Source: Akkermansia muciniphila
Lineage (GTDB): Bacteria > Verrucomicrobiota > Verrucomicrobiia > Limisphaerales > JADLHS01
Length of the DNA: 43,535 bases
Assembly: GCA_945882065.1 (NCBI GenBank)
Contig: CAMCWI010000005.1
Coordinates: forward strand, 1 to 43,535
Reading direction: 5' to 3'
Part shown: positions 27,369 to 36,960 of the stretch, in pieces
Numbering within the stretch: the stretch's first letter is position 1
How the letters are laid out: each line of letters starts with the position of its first letter
Program-made: the position numbers and the translations under genes
The notes under the pieces: generated by a model
Database searches by the model: none
Seen by the model: the letters and a program-made list of their open reading frames with translations, nothing else
What the model was told of the DNA's origin: nothing

Positions 27369-29402
27369 TCATTTCGTGTAGGTCAGCACGGCGGCACCCG
27401 GCGGTGTGGCGATGACGACGGGCAGGCCGGGGTTCATCAGTTCGCGGCCGGGCAGCGTCTGCGAGCGGCCGGTTTCGAGGTCGGTCACGGTGTAGCGGGC
27501 CTTGGGGTCCAGGCCGCGGAGCTTCACGGTGAGCGTTTCATCGAGAACCTTGGGCCGGCGGAAGGCCTGCACGACGCCGTCGCCCTGTTCCGGGCGGTGG
27601 AACTGCCAGGCGATCCAGGTGTCCGGCGCGAGGCTGTAGGGAGTGAGCGGGTAGTAGTCGCCCTCGAGCATCAGCGGCGCGATCCGGCGGCATTCGGCGT
27701 AGGCTTTCTGCTGGGCCGCGGTGTTCTCCGGGGTCAGCGCGCCCATGCCGAACGACGGCAGATAGAAGCTGCGATACGCGTAGGGTTCATAGAGATAGCA
27801 GCCCGTGCCTTGAAAGGGCAGCCAGGAAGAAAGGCCGTAGGTGTGGCCCTGGTTTCCCTCGACGACGCCCTTCATGTCGGTGAATTGAAAGTCGCTTCGC
27901 AGCAGCGGCACGGCGCGGCGCATGGATTCCAGATCGTTGCGCCGCCCGCCCGAAGCACAGGAATCTATGCGCAATCCGGGATGACGTCGGCGTAGTTCAT
28001 CCCACAAGGCCAGGTGGCCTTGCACGTAGAAGTTCTCGGTGATGCCCTGGCGATTCTCCGCGTCGTTCTTGCGCCACGTCGGCAGCGGTCCTTCGCCGTT
28101 CATGTCTTCGCGATACCAATCGAGTCCCTGCGTCTTGATCATCCTATCGAGGTGATTGACCAGCCAGTTGAAGGCCGCCGGGTTGCCGAGGTTGAGAATC
28201 GAGCCGTGTGACGATCCGGGCAACAACCACGCGGGATGATTTTTCGCCAGCCAGGAATTCGTGTCGCCCACGCGCTCCGGCTCAAACCACAGGAGGAATT
28301 GCATTCCGTTTGAGCGCACCCAATTGCTGAACGGCTTGAAGCCTTGCGGAAACCTGATCTCGTCAACTTCCCAGGTTCCTGAGTTCAGCCAGATCATGCC
28401 GGGTAACGGGTAGGGCAGCGGGTCGGGGCCGACCTTGAACCAGACGCTCTCGCGTGTGCCGCCGGCGTCGCGCCAGCAGATGTCCGGCTTGATGCCCGCA
28501 TCGATAAACGCCTTCACCCTGGTGATGTTGGCGACCGAACCGTCCACTTGAATTTGTCTGACTGCCGGCTGCGTCTGGCCGTGCGTGCGCGCTAGGTTGT
28601 GAGCGATGAACCAGCGCCGCCACAAATTCTGGGCGCGGACGACGTCGTCGCCCTTCCAAAACAAGAGCGCGATGAGCGGCGTGCGGATTTCCTCGCCGGG
28701 CTTGAGCACCAGGCGGGTGCGCTGCTGGCCAGCCGTGACGCGCAAACGTCGCCCGGCATCGCGCTCGAAGGAGCTGGCCCACTGCCCCGGCCAGCCCACT
28801 GCGATGATCACGCCTCCTCCGGGCATCTGGAGGTTGTAATAGGGCCAGCCGTCTGGTCCGTCGCACGATTTGCCGGAATAGTCGGGCGGACTGAACTTCT
28901 TCGTCAGGCCGGGAACGAGTGTGTGGTGATACGGTTCGTAGCTGTCAGCAGTGCAGAAGTCGCCCTTGATGCCATGGAGCACGAACTCACTTTTCGCACT
29001 GCGCTCGAAGGACGTGTCCAGTCCCTGGATGTTTTCCAGAATCGGCGTGTCGTTCGCACCGATGTTCTTGAAATAAACCGTCCACTCCACGACTGGATAA
29101 TCCGCATACTCAGTCCCAACGAGTCGCACCTCGAAACCCGACTTCTCGTCCGTCCATCTGCGCGTGCGCTCGCGCCGCTGGGTATCCAGTTCGCGCGTCG
29201 AATCGGTGCGCTTCCAATCACGCAGCAGCTCGCCCGCTGGCTTTCCACCGAGCACAAAACTGAACGGCGGCTTCGCTTGCTCCATGAAAACGTTGCTTTG
29301 TGCCCACTGCGTCGCCGCAGAGTGTTCCTCCGGGGTTGGAGTCGCGGCGTGAAGCGTGAGCGCGGTGAGCGGTGCGAATAGAAAAGTGAGTCTGCGTATC
29401 AT
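27369..29402 (-). CDS. GH36-like alpha-galactosidase-type secreted protein
   Basis: Signal peptide; ICWRDAGGTRES, LLWFEPERVG, DWYREDMNGEGP, IDSCASGGRRNDLE, GDYYPLTPYS. Confidence 0.9.
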   Translation of the reverse strand: MIRRLTFLFAPLTALTLHAATPTPEEHSAATQWAQSNVFMEQAKPPFSFVLGGKPAGELLRDWKRTDSTRELDTQRRERTRRWTDEKSGFEVRLVGTEYADYPVVEWTVYFKNIGANDTPILENIQGLDTSFERSAKSEFVLHGIKGDFCTADSYEPYHHTLVPGLTKKFSPPDYSGKSCDGPDGWPYYNLQMPGGGVIIAVGWPGQWASSFERDAGRRLRVTAGQQRTRLVLKPGEEIRTPLIALLFWKGDDVVRAQNLWRRWFIAHNLARTHGQTQPAVRQIQVDGSVANITRVKAFIDAGIKPDICWRDAGGTRESVWFKVGPDPLPYPLPGMIWLNSGTWEVDEIRFPQGFKPFSNWVRSNGMQFLLWFEPERVGDTNSWLAKNHPAWLLPGSSHGSILNLGNPAAFNWLVNHLDRMIKTQGLDWYREDMNGEGPLPTWRKNDAENRQGITENFYVQGHLALWDELRRRHPGLRIDSCASGGRRNDLESMRRAVPLLRSDFQFTDMKGVVEGNQGHTYGLSSWLPFQGTGCYLYEPYAYRSFYLPSFGMGALTPENTAAQQKAYAECRRIAPLMLEGDYYPLTPYSLAPDTWIAWQFHRPEQGDGVVQAFRRPKVLDETLTVKLRGLDPKARYTVTDLETGRSQTLPGRELMNPGLPVVIATPPGAAVLTYTK

Positions 29403-29408
29403 GATCGG

Positions 29409-31025
29409 TTAGTCGAGGCGTTTCGGAAGGTGCGGCAGCAACTTGTCGAAGAGGTCTTTCTGCTCTGTCAGCACGGCGGCGTGCTCGGGCTTGGCCGCGA
29501 GGTTTTCGCGTTCGAGCGGGTCAGTCTCGTAATCGTAAAGTTCGATGGACTCGGTTTGACCGGTGATGCGCGGCGTGTCGGTGCTGAGATCGGCGCGACG
29601 CCATTCGATATAGCGGTAGCGTGGCGTGCGCAGTGTCCAGCCCATCACGCCGTCCTTGTTCGCGCCGGGAGACATCTGGCTGATGGCGGCTTCGTGCGGG
29701 ATGACAGATGCATCGCGCATGGCGGACACAAGGCTCACGCCTTGCAGATGCGCGGGTCGCGGCAGACCGGCGAGGTTGCAGAGCGTGGGATAGATGTCCA
29801 AGAACTCCACGGGCGTGGTGATGCGGTTCCCGGACTTTTGGCCCGGAGTCGAGATGATGAGCGGCGCGCGCGTTGCATCCTCGTAGTTGGTCACTTTGCC
29901 CCAATGACCGTGCTCGCCCAGATGCCAGCCATGGTCGCCCCACAGGCAGATGATGGTGTTGTCCGCGATGCCCGTTTCTTCGAGCGTCTTCATCAGCAAA
30001 CCGACCTGTGCGTCGATGTAGGACACGCACGCGGCGTAACCGTGGATCAGTTCGCGCTGCATGGCTTCCTCGATCGGACCGGCTTTGGGCACGCCGTGCC
30101 AGTCACGAAGTTCACCCGAGTTGCTGTAAAACGCGAGGTCGTGCGGGCTGCCCTGCGGGAGCTGCTGAAACGGCGCGAGCGGCAGCGTTGCCCGGTCATA
30201 GAGGTCCCAGTAACGCTTCGGAGCGATGAATGGCAGATGCGGCTTCACGAAGCCGACGGCGAGGAAGAACGGCTGCTTCCCTTTGCCGAACTCGCGAATC
30301 TTTGCGGCAGCAGTGAAAGCCATCGCGCCGTCGTAGTAGCCGTTGTCCGGCACATCCTCGCCTTCGGTCGGCGGCCCCATCACGGGGGCGCTGGGCGAGG
30401 CCGCGAGCGCATCGGAGAGGCGCTTCTTCGTCGCCGGGTTCTGGAACCCGCGCACGCCGAGGCCGCCTGCTGCTTCTTCAAACTTGCGGACATACGGCAC
30501 GGACCACGAAGCCGTGTCATCGCCTTTGTCCACCGTGCGACCATCGAAGACCTTGCCCATGCCGCAGGTGAGCCAGCCGTTAATCTTGAAGTGCTGCGGC
30601 AGCGTGACGATGTCGGGAAAGCGGGTGCGCAGGATGTCCTGCTGCTGCGGCGGATTGAATACTACTCGCGTCGTGTCAGGGCGCAGCCCCGTGAGCACGC
30701 TCATGCGCGATGGCGCGCAGAACGACACCTGGCAATAGCTCGCGGTGAACAGCGTCCCGCGCGAGGCGAGCAGGTCGATGTTCGGCGACCTGATCCACGA
30801 ATAGCCGTAGCAACCCAGCAACGGCTTCAGGTCGTCGATGGCGATGAAGAGGAGGTTGGGTTTCGCGGATGATGGGCGGATTGATCTCAGGTTGGCGTCT
30901 GACCACTTCGCTTTGGCGTCGAATCCCCCGTCGCTTGGCGCAACCGCCAGCAGCGTTGATGTTGCCAAAGTGATTCCTACAACAAGGAGGTAAAGGCGGA
31001 GGCCTGGCAGGTGTGTGGTTTTCAT
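29409..31025 (-). CDS. Sulfatase (S1 family, iduronate-2-sulfatase-like)
   Basis: PNLLFIAIDDLKPLLGCYG; CAPSR formylglycine motif (SFCAPSRMSVLTGLRP); LWGDHGWHLGEHGHWGK. Confidence 0.93.
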   Translation of the reverse strand: MKTTHLPGLRLYLLVVGITLATSTLLAVAPSDGGFDAKAKWSDANLRSIRPSSAKPNLLFIAIDDLKPLLGCYGYSWIRSPNIDLLASRGTLFTASYCQVSFCAPSRMSVLTGLRPDTTRVVFNPPQQQDILRTRFPDIVTLPQHFKINGWLTCGMGKVFDGRTVDKGDDTASWSVPYVRKFEEAAGGLGVRGFQNPATKKRLSDALAASPSAPVMGPPTEGEDVPDNGYYDGAMAFTAAAKIREFGKGKQPFFLAVGFVKPHLPFIAPKRYWDLYDRATLPLAPFQQLPQGSPHDLAFYSNSGELRDWHGVPKAGPIEEAMQRELIHGYAACVSYIDAQVGLLMKTLEETGIADNTIICLWGDHGWHLGEHGHWGKVTNYEDATRAPLIISTPGQKSGNRITTPVEFLDIYPTLCNLAGLPRPAHLQGVSLVSAMRDASVIPHEAAISQMSPGANKDGVMGWTLRTPRYRYIEWRRADLSTDTPRITGQTESIELYDYETDPLERENLAAKPEHAAVLTEQKDLFDKLLPHLPKRLD

Positions 31026-31419
31026 CAGGTCCGGTTCATTTGCGTTTGATCCGCATGTCAATTTGGAACACCAAAGCATTTATCTTAGCCTGCGCTCCGC
31101 CAGTGGCAGCCAGTTTCTCGCTTACTTTCGATGTTTTCCCCCAACCTGGTCAAACGCCTGGATGATGGGCAACTGCAAAATGTCGGCTATTGGCAGTCAC
31201 CCTGAGGTTGCCACGGTAGCAATGGCATTAGCCTTGAAAAATGACGAAAAAACACCAAAAAACATAAGCCAGACTCCCGGCTCAGGCATAGCATCCCGGG
31301 TAAGTTGAGTCCATGCCAAGAGAGATGCAGTGTTGGCACATGGTAATGGAAGTGAATCTTGGCCGTGGTGCCGTGGTGCCGGGATAATTTGGCGCGCACC
31401 ACATGAAGGAACAAAAAAT

Positions 31420-33459
31420 ATGTCAGCAACAGCATTGGAAACCAGTCGCACGACGATTACGAAACAGCAGTGCGGAGGCGACTTGAACCTGTATCGTCGG
31501 ATGCTCCTGATCCGGTTGTGTGAGGAGCGCCTCGCCAAATCGCATCAGCGCGGACTCGTCCATGGGGCCTGTCACACTTACGTGGGGCAGGAAGCCATTG
31601 CCACCGGGGTCTGCGCTCATCTGACTCGCGAGGACATGGTATTCAGCACGCATCGTGGTCACGGCCATGCGCTGGCCAAGGGATTGGAGCCGCAGCAATT
31701 GTTTGCCGAACTTTACGGGCGCGCCACCGGATGCTCGCGCGGCCGCGGCGGCAGCATGCATTTGTTCGCGCCCGAAATTGGAATGATGGGCACAAGCGGC
31801 ATCGTCGGTCCGTGCATCTTGCAGGCGGCTGGTGCGGGTTACAGTTTCAAACTGCTAAAGCAGAAAAACGTCGCGGTCGCTTTCTTCGGCGACGGTGCGG
31901 TCAACAACGGCGCATTCCACGAGGGGCTGAACATGGCCAGCATCTGGAAGTTGCCGGTGCTGTTCGTCTGCGAGAACAATCAGTACGCCACCGAAGTGCC
32001 GTTCGCCTACTCGGCGGGAAACCCGGAAGTCGCCCCGCGCGGTGCTGCGTATGGCATGCCCGCTTTGCAGGTGGACGGGAATGATGTCCTCGCTGTGGCT
32101 GAGGCAGCGGCGGAAGCGACCAAACGCGCGCGCGAGGGCGGCGGGCCCACGTTGATCGAATGCAAGACCTACCGCATCCGGGCTCACGCCGAGGGTATGG
32201 GCGATTTCGGCTACCGAACGCGCGATGAAGTGGATCGCTGGAAATCGCGCTGTCCCGTTGAATCCTTCAAGAGCTATCTTCTGCACAACCAGTTGGCTGA
32301 GCCGGGGGAACTCGATGCCATCGAGAAAGAGACGGCTACGTTGGTCGAAGCGGCGCATCAGTTCGCGGAGAACAGCCCGATGCCATCGAAGGAGTCCGCC
32401 GCTCAACATGTCTATGCCGAAACCAACCCGAAGCTCCTGCCCAAAGCGAGCGGCAACGGAGCGCCGGAAAAGCCGGCATCGGATCGGGTGCTGACTTACA
32501 TGAAGGCCACGCTGGAGGCGTTGACCGAAGAATTCGCCAAAAACCCAAAGCTGTTTGTGCTGGGCGAAGGCATTGGCGTACGGGGAGGAAATTTTGCCAC
32601 CACGAGCGGCCTGTTTGAAAAATACGGCGCGGAACGGTTGTGCGACACGCCCATCTGCGAGCGCGGCTTTGTCGGGTTGGCTTGCGGCGCAGCGATGAGC
32701 GGCACGCGGCCGGTGGTGGACTTCATGTTTGCTGATTTCGTGCTCGACGGGGCCGGCGAGATCATCAACCAGATCGCCAAGATGCAATACATGAGCAGCG
32801 GCCGGCTCAAGATGCCGGTGCTCCTGCGCGGTTGCATCGGCATCGGACATTCGGCGGCAACGCATCATTCGGGCAGTTATTATTCGATGTATGCGCAGTT
32901 TCCCGGGCTGCGGGTCGTCGTGCCTTCCTCTCCGTACGATGCCAAAGGACTGCTCAAGACGGCCTTGAATTGCGATGATCCAGTGCTCTTTCTGGAGCAT
33001 CGTGAATTGATGGGAACGAAAGGCCCGGTGCCGAGCGGAGAGTATTTCATCGAGTTCGGCCAGGCGTCCGTGGTGCGCGAAGGGACGAGCGTTACGGTCG
33101 TCGCGTTGGCTTTGATGGTTCACAAGACGATCAAAGCCTGCGAAGCGTTGGCGAAGGAGGGCATCTCCGTCGAGTTGATTGACCCGCGCACCGTTTCGCC
33201 GCTGGATACGGAAACGATTCTCAAGTCGGTCGCTAAGACTGGCCGCTTGTTGATAGTGGATGAGTCGTTCGGCCCTTGCGGGATCGGCGCGGAAATCGCC
33301 GCGCAACTGGCGGACCGCGGCTTTGATGAATTGGATGCACCCATCCGCCGGCTCAATGGGGTGCATACTCCCACGCCCTACAGCCCGGCCTTGGAATGCG
33401 CGGTGGTGCCGGACGAAGCCGCGATTGTGCAGGCGATCCGCGATCTGGTCAGCGAGTAA
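31420..33459 (+). CDS. 2-oxo acid (pyruvate/acetoin-type) dehydrogenase E1, fused alpha and beta subunits
   Basis: E1alpha: HGACHTYVGQEAIATG, RGRGGSMHLF, GDGAVNNGAFHEGLNMA; E1beta: VLGEGIGVRGGNFATTSGLFEKYG, DPRTVSPLDTETI in one ORF. Confidence 0.93.
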   Translation: MSATALETSRTTITKQQCGGDLNLYRRMLLIRLCEERLAKSHQRGLVHGACHTYVGQEAIATGVCAHLTREDMVFSTHRGHGHALAKGLEPQQLFAELYGRATGCSRGRGGSMHLFAPEIGMMGTSGIVGPCILQAAGAGYSFKLLKQKNVAVAFFGDGAVNNGAFHEGLNMASIWKLPVLFVCENNQYATEVPFAYSAGNPEVAPRGAAYGMPALQVDGNDVLAVAEAAAEATKRAREGGGPTLIECKTYRIRAHAEGMGDFGYRTRDEVDRWKSRCPVESFKSYLLHNQLAEPGELDAIEKETATLVEAAHQFAENSPMPSKESAAQHVYAETNPKLLPKASGNGAPEKPASDRVLTYMKATLEALTEEFAKNPKLFVLGEGIGVRGGNFATTSGLFEKYGAERLCDTPICERGFVGLACGAAMSGTRPVVDFMFADFVLDGAGEIINQIAKMQYMSSGRLKMPVLLRGCIGIGHSAATHHSGSYYSMYAQFPGLRVVVPSSPYDAKGLLKTALNCDDPVLFLEHRELMGTKGPVPSGEYFIEFGQASVVREGTSVTVVALALMVHKTIKACEALAKEGISVELIDPRTVSPLDTETILKSVAKTGRLLIVDESFGPCGIGAEIAAQLADRGFDELDAPIRRLNGVHTPTPYSPALECAVVPDEAAIVQAIRDLVSE

Positions 33460-33475
33460 TTGTTTGAGGAGACAC

Positions 33476-34660
33476 ATGCCTATCGAAATCACAATCCCGC
33501 GTCTGGGCTGGTCCATGGACGAAGGCAACTTTACCGTCTGGATCAAGAAGGAGGGCGAGCTGGTCAAGGCCGGCGAACCGCTCTTCACAATGGAGAGCGA
33601 AAAGGCGGCGCAAGATATTGAAGCGGCCGACAGTGGCATCCTGAAGTTACTCCCGGACGGTCCCCAAGCGGGCGACGTCGTCAAGGTAGGACAGGTCATC
33701 GGGCATTTGCTCGGCGCGGAGGAATCCGCCACCGGTTCGGTTGCTTCGCAGACCACAGCTCCGGCCAGCGTCTCCGTGGCGGAAAAAGCGCCGTCACCCA
33801 GCATTGCACCTATCGCCAAGCGCGAGCAGCCGGCGACTCAAGCGACTGTATCGATCGGTCCAGTCACCCCACGCGCCCGCCGTCGGGCGGCGGAGTTGGG
33901 AGTGGACACCGGTCGCATTCAAGGCAGCGGCAAAGGTGGCCGGATCATCGAGGCCGACGTGCTCAAAAATGAAGCAACTCCGACCGGGGTTTCTGTGATG
34001 CGTCGGGCGATTGCGAGGCAGACGGCAGAGAGCTTTTCCTCGGCCCCGCATTTCTACCTGCGTTGTGAAGTGGACGCCACCGCGCTCATTCGGTTGCGCG
34101 AGGATTTGCTGCCGGAAATCGAGAGCCGTGAAGGCGTCCGGCTCACGCTGACCGACTTAATCCTGCGCGCGCAGGCCATGGCCCTCAAGCAATTCCCCGC
34201 CGCCAATGGCATTTGGTTGAATGACGATATTGTCAAAGTGCCCGGAGGTGACGTGGGCCTGGTGGTTGGGCTGCCGGAGGGGCTGATGATTCCCATCGTG
34301 CGCTCGGCTGCGACGGGCGATCTGGGCAGCCTGGCTAAACAACGCACTTCGCTCGTGGCTGCCGCGCGTGCGGGCAAGCTCTCCTTGGGAGCGTTGCAGG
34401 GCGGCGCGACGTCGCTGTCCAATCTCGGCAACACGCGCGTGGACGAATTCGCCGCCGTGATTGCGCCACCGCAAAGCACCATGCTCGCGGTGGGGCGGGC
34501 CGCGCCACGACCCTATGTATTTGACGGCAGGCTGGCCGTGCGTTCCACGCTGCGACTCTGCCTCTCGGTGGACCATCGCGTCCTTGATGGCGCACCCGCG
34601 GCGGAATTCCTAGGCTTGATTGTTGATCTGCTGGAAACCCCCGGCAAACTGGCTCAGTAA
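33476..34660 (+). CDS. Dihydrolipoamide acyltransferase E2
   Basis: Lipoyl domain (FTMESEKAAQDIEA), subunit-binding domain (VTPRARRRAAELGVD), catalytic DHRVLDGAPAAEFL. Confidence 0.93.
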   Translation: MPIEITIPRLGWSMDEGNFTVWIKKEGELVKAGEPLFTMESEKAAQDIEAADSGILKLLPDGPQAGDVVKVGQVIGHLLGAEESATGSVASQTTAPASVSVAEKAPSPSIAPIAKREQPATQATVSIGPVTPRARRRAAELGVDTGRIQGSGKGGRIIEADVLKNEATPTGVSVMRRAIARQTAESFSSAPHFYLRCEVDATALIRLREDLLPEIESREGVRLTLTDLILRAQAMALKQFPAANGIWLNDDIVKVPGGDVGLVVGLPEGLMIPIVRSAATGDLGSLAKQRTSLVAAARAGKLSLGALQGGATSLSNLGNTRVDEFAAVIAPPQSTMLAVGRAAPRPYVFDGRLAVRSTLRLCLSVDHRVLDGAPAAEFLGLIVDLLETPGKLAQ

Positions 34661-34672
34661 AGATTCTCGCCT

Positions 34673-35635
34673 TTGATGCTATTTTTGCAGACATGCCGGC
34701 TGGCAAAGAAGGGCATTCGCAGGTCCGGTGGCTGCGAATGGGCAGCCATTTTTTTCATGTCCTTTTGCAGTGTTTCAGCGCACAGCCAGCAGACCGTTCA
34801 GCGAACTGAAGATGTCATTTACGGTCGCAAGTTCGGCCTGGCGTTGACGCTGGACGTATTTCAGCCAGCCAACTCCAACCGGTGCGGCATCCTGTTCCTC
34901 GTAAACGGCGGCTGGTTCTCCAGCAAAGCCGCGTCCATGATGGTGACGATCCAGCCCGATTATTACCGGCCGTTTCTGGAGCGCGGCTACACGGTCTTCG
35001 CCGTCGTCACCAGTTCGCAACCCGCGTTTACCATCCCCGACCAGATGGCTGACGTGCAACGCGCGGTCCGCTTCGTGCGACACAACGCCGCGCGATTTGG
35101 AATCCGGCCGGACCGCTTGGGAGTCACGGGCGCGAGTTCGGGAGGGCAACTGACGTTGATGATCGCAACGCAGGGCGGACGCGGCAATCCCGAGGCGAGC
35201 GATCCCGTTGAAAAAGAAAGTAGCGCCGTGCAAGCAGCCGCCTGTTTTTTCCCGCCGACGGATTTCCTGAATTACGGCGGCCCGGGCACCAGCGGCTGCG
35301 GAATCGGTCCCCTGTCGCCGATTCAGGCGGCGTTCGGGGCGCGTGCGAACACCGCCAGCGGTCGCGAGAGTCTCGGGCGGGAAATCTCGCCCATTTACTA
35401 TGTCACCTCCAAACTGCCGCCGACATTGCTCATCCACGGCGATGCCGACCCGGTCGTTCCGTTTCAGCAGGCGGAGAGTTTTGTGCAACGTGCCCGCACG
35501 GCTGGCGCGGGGCAGATCGAACTGATCGTCCGCCCGGGCAAGGGACATGGCTGGGGTGAGTTTTGGAAATCGCCTGAAGACATCACTGCCATCGCGGATT
35601 GGTTTGACCGCTTCCTCAAAGACCGATCCAAATGA
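34673..35635 (+). CDS. Alpha/beta hydrolase (carboxylesterase-like)
   Basis: GVTGASSGGQLTLMIATQ (GxSxG-like), LLIHGDADPVVPFQQAE, KGHGWGEF. Confidence 0.85.
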   Translation: MMLFLQTCRLAKKGIRRSGGCEWAAIFFMSFCSVSAHSQQTVQRTEDVIYGRKFGLALTLDVFQPANSNRCGILFLVNGGWFSSKAASMMVTIQPDYYRPFLERGYTVFAVVTSSQPAFTIPDQMADVQRAVRFVRHNAARFGIRPDRLGVTGASSGGQLTLMIATQGGRGNPEASDPVEKESSAVQAAACFFPPTDFLNYGGPGTSGCGIGPLSPIQAAFGARANTASGRESLGREISPIYYVTSKLPPTLLIHGDADPVVPFQQAESFVQRARTAGAGQIELIVRPGKGHGWGEFWKSPEDITAIADWFDRFLKDRSK

Positions 35636-36960
35636 CTAATCCCGCCCCCATTGATTCCGTTGCGCTGCGCCGCAAGGTGGCGTGGCGCATCGTGCCACTG
35701 GTGATTGTGATCTACTTCATCGCCTATCTCGACCGGGCGAATGTCGGTTTCGCCAAGTTGCGCATGGCGAGCGACCTCAAGTTTTCCGAGGAAGTATTTG
35801 GACTCGGCATCGGCATATTTTTTATCGGCTATTTGATTCTCGAGATTCCGGGCGCTTTGTTGGTCGAGCACTGGAGTGCGCGCAAATGGTTTGCCCGCAT
35901 TCTGATCACCTGGGGGTTCATCTCCGCCGCCACGGCGTTTGTAAAAACCCCGATGCAATTCTACGTCGTACGGTTTCTCCTGGGAGTCGCCGAGGCCGGG
36001 TTCTTTCCGGGCATCATCGTTTACTTCACGCATTGGTTCGCGAGCGGGGATCGCACGCGGGCGCTTTCGGGACTGATCATGGCCGTTCCCTTCAGCCTCG
36101 CGCTGGGAGCGCCGCTCTCGGGACTGCTACTCGATGTGAACTGGTTTGGAATGACCGGTTGGAAATGGCTGTTCATCGTCGAAGGTTTGCCTGCGGTCGT
36201 GCTAGGCGTCGTGACCTTGATGTGGATGACGGACCGGCCGCGTGACGCAAAGTGGCTCACGCAAGCGGAGCGTGATTACCTCGAAGGCGTGCTAGCCGCC
36301 GAAGCGCGGGCGAAAGAAGCGCAAGGCAAGGTGACCATCCGCCAGGCGTTGCGCGAACCAAACATCTGGCTGCTTGCGCTCGGAATATTTGCCGCGAACA
36401 CGGGCGGTTACGCACTCGCGTTCTGGCTGCCGACGACGGTCAAGAGCATCTCGGGCGGCACGGTGCAGGCCACGCTCTATTACAGCGGCCTGTTTTACGC
36501 CTGCGGGTTGATCAGCGTGCTGTGCTCCGGACAATCCTCCGACCGCAGCGGCGATCGGAAATGGCACGCGGTGGCGGGCCTCGCGGCGACGGCGTTGTTC
36601 CTGGTAGGCAGCGCGATTCCGGGTCAACCGTTCGGGCTGGTGATGGCCTGGCTTTGCCTGACCGGTTTCGCGGCCTTCTTCTGGCCATCGCCGTTTTGGG
36701 CGCTGCCCACGCTTACCCTTAGCGCCTCGGCGGCGGCCGTGGCCGTTGGCCTCATCAACATGTGCGCGAACCTAGCCGGTTATCTCGGCAATCATCTGTT
36801 CGGTTGGATGAGATCACGGGGCGTGGGTGACAACGGCTGCCTCTTGTTCTTGGCTGCCTGTTACCTGCTCGGGGCCGCCATTCTCGCCTTTGTGAAAGTT
36901 CGCGCTTCAGCTAACTCGTCTCCCAAATCAAAAACCAACAACGCCAACTCAGGTCCATGA
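35632..36960 (+). CDS. MFS transporter, anion:cation symporter (ACS)-like
   Basis: IVIYFIAYLDRANVGFAKLRM, GAPLSGLLLD, multiple TM segments; ATGA overlaps with both neighbours. Confidence 0.88.
   Translation: MTNPAPIDSVALRRKVAWRIVPLVIVIYFIAYLDRANVGFAKLRMASDLKFSEEVFGLGIGIFFIGYLILEIPGALLVEHWSARKWFARILITWGFISAATAFVKTPMQFYVVRFLLGVAEAGFFPGIIVYFTHWFASGDRTRALSGLIMAVPFSLALGAPLSGLLLDVNWFGMTGWKWLFIVEGLPAVVLGVVTLMWMTDRPRDAKWLTQAERDYLEGVLAAEARAKEAQGKVTIRQALREPNIWLLALGIFAANTGGYALAFWLPTTVKSISGGTVQATLYYSGLFYACGLISVLCSGQSSDRSGDRKWHAVAGLAATALFLVGSAIPGQPFGLVMAWLCLTGFAAFFWPSPFWALPTLTLSASAAAVAVGLINMCANLAGYLGNHLFGWMRSRGVGDNGCLLFLAACYLLGAAILAFVKVRASANSSPKSKTNNANSGP

Noticed and set aside
29430-30872. 480-aa plus-strand ORF antisense to sulfatase
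   Set aside because: Composition typical of a reverse-frame shadow (Arg/His/Val-rich); sulfatase frame has conserved CxPSR site.
31855-33819. 654-aa minus-strand ORF antisense to E1/E2
   Set aside because: Shadow ORF in high-GC codon-biased DNA; no recognisable domains, while the plus strand encodes clear E1 motifs.
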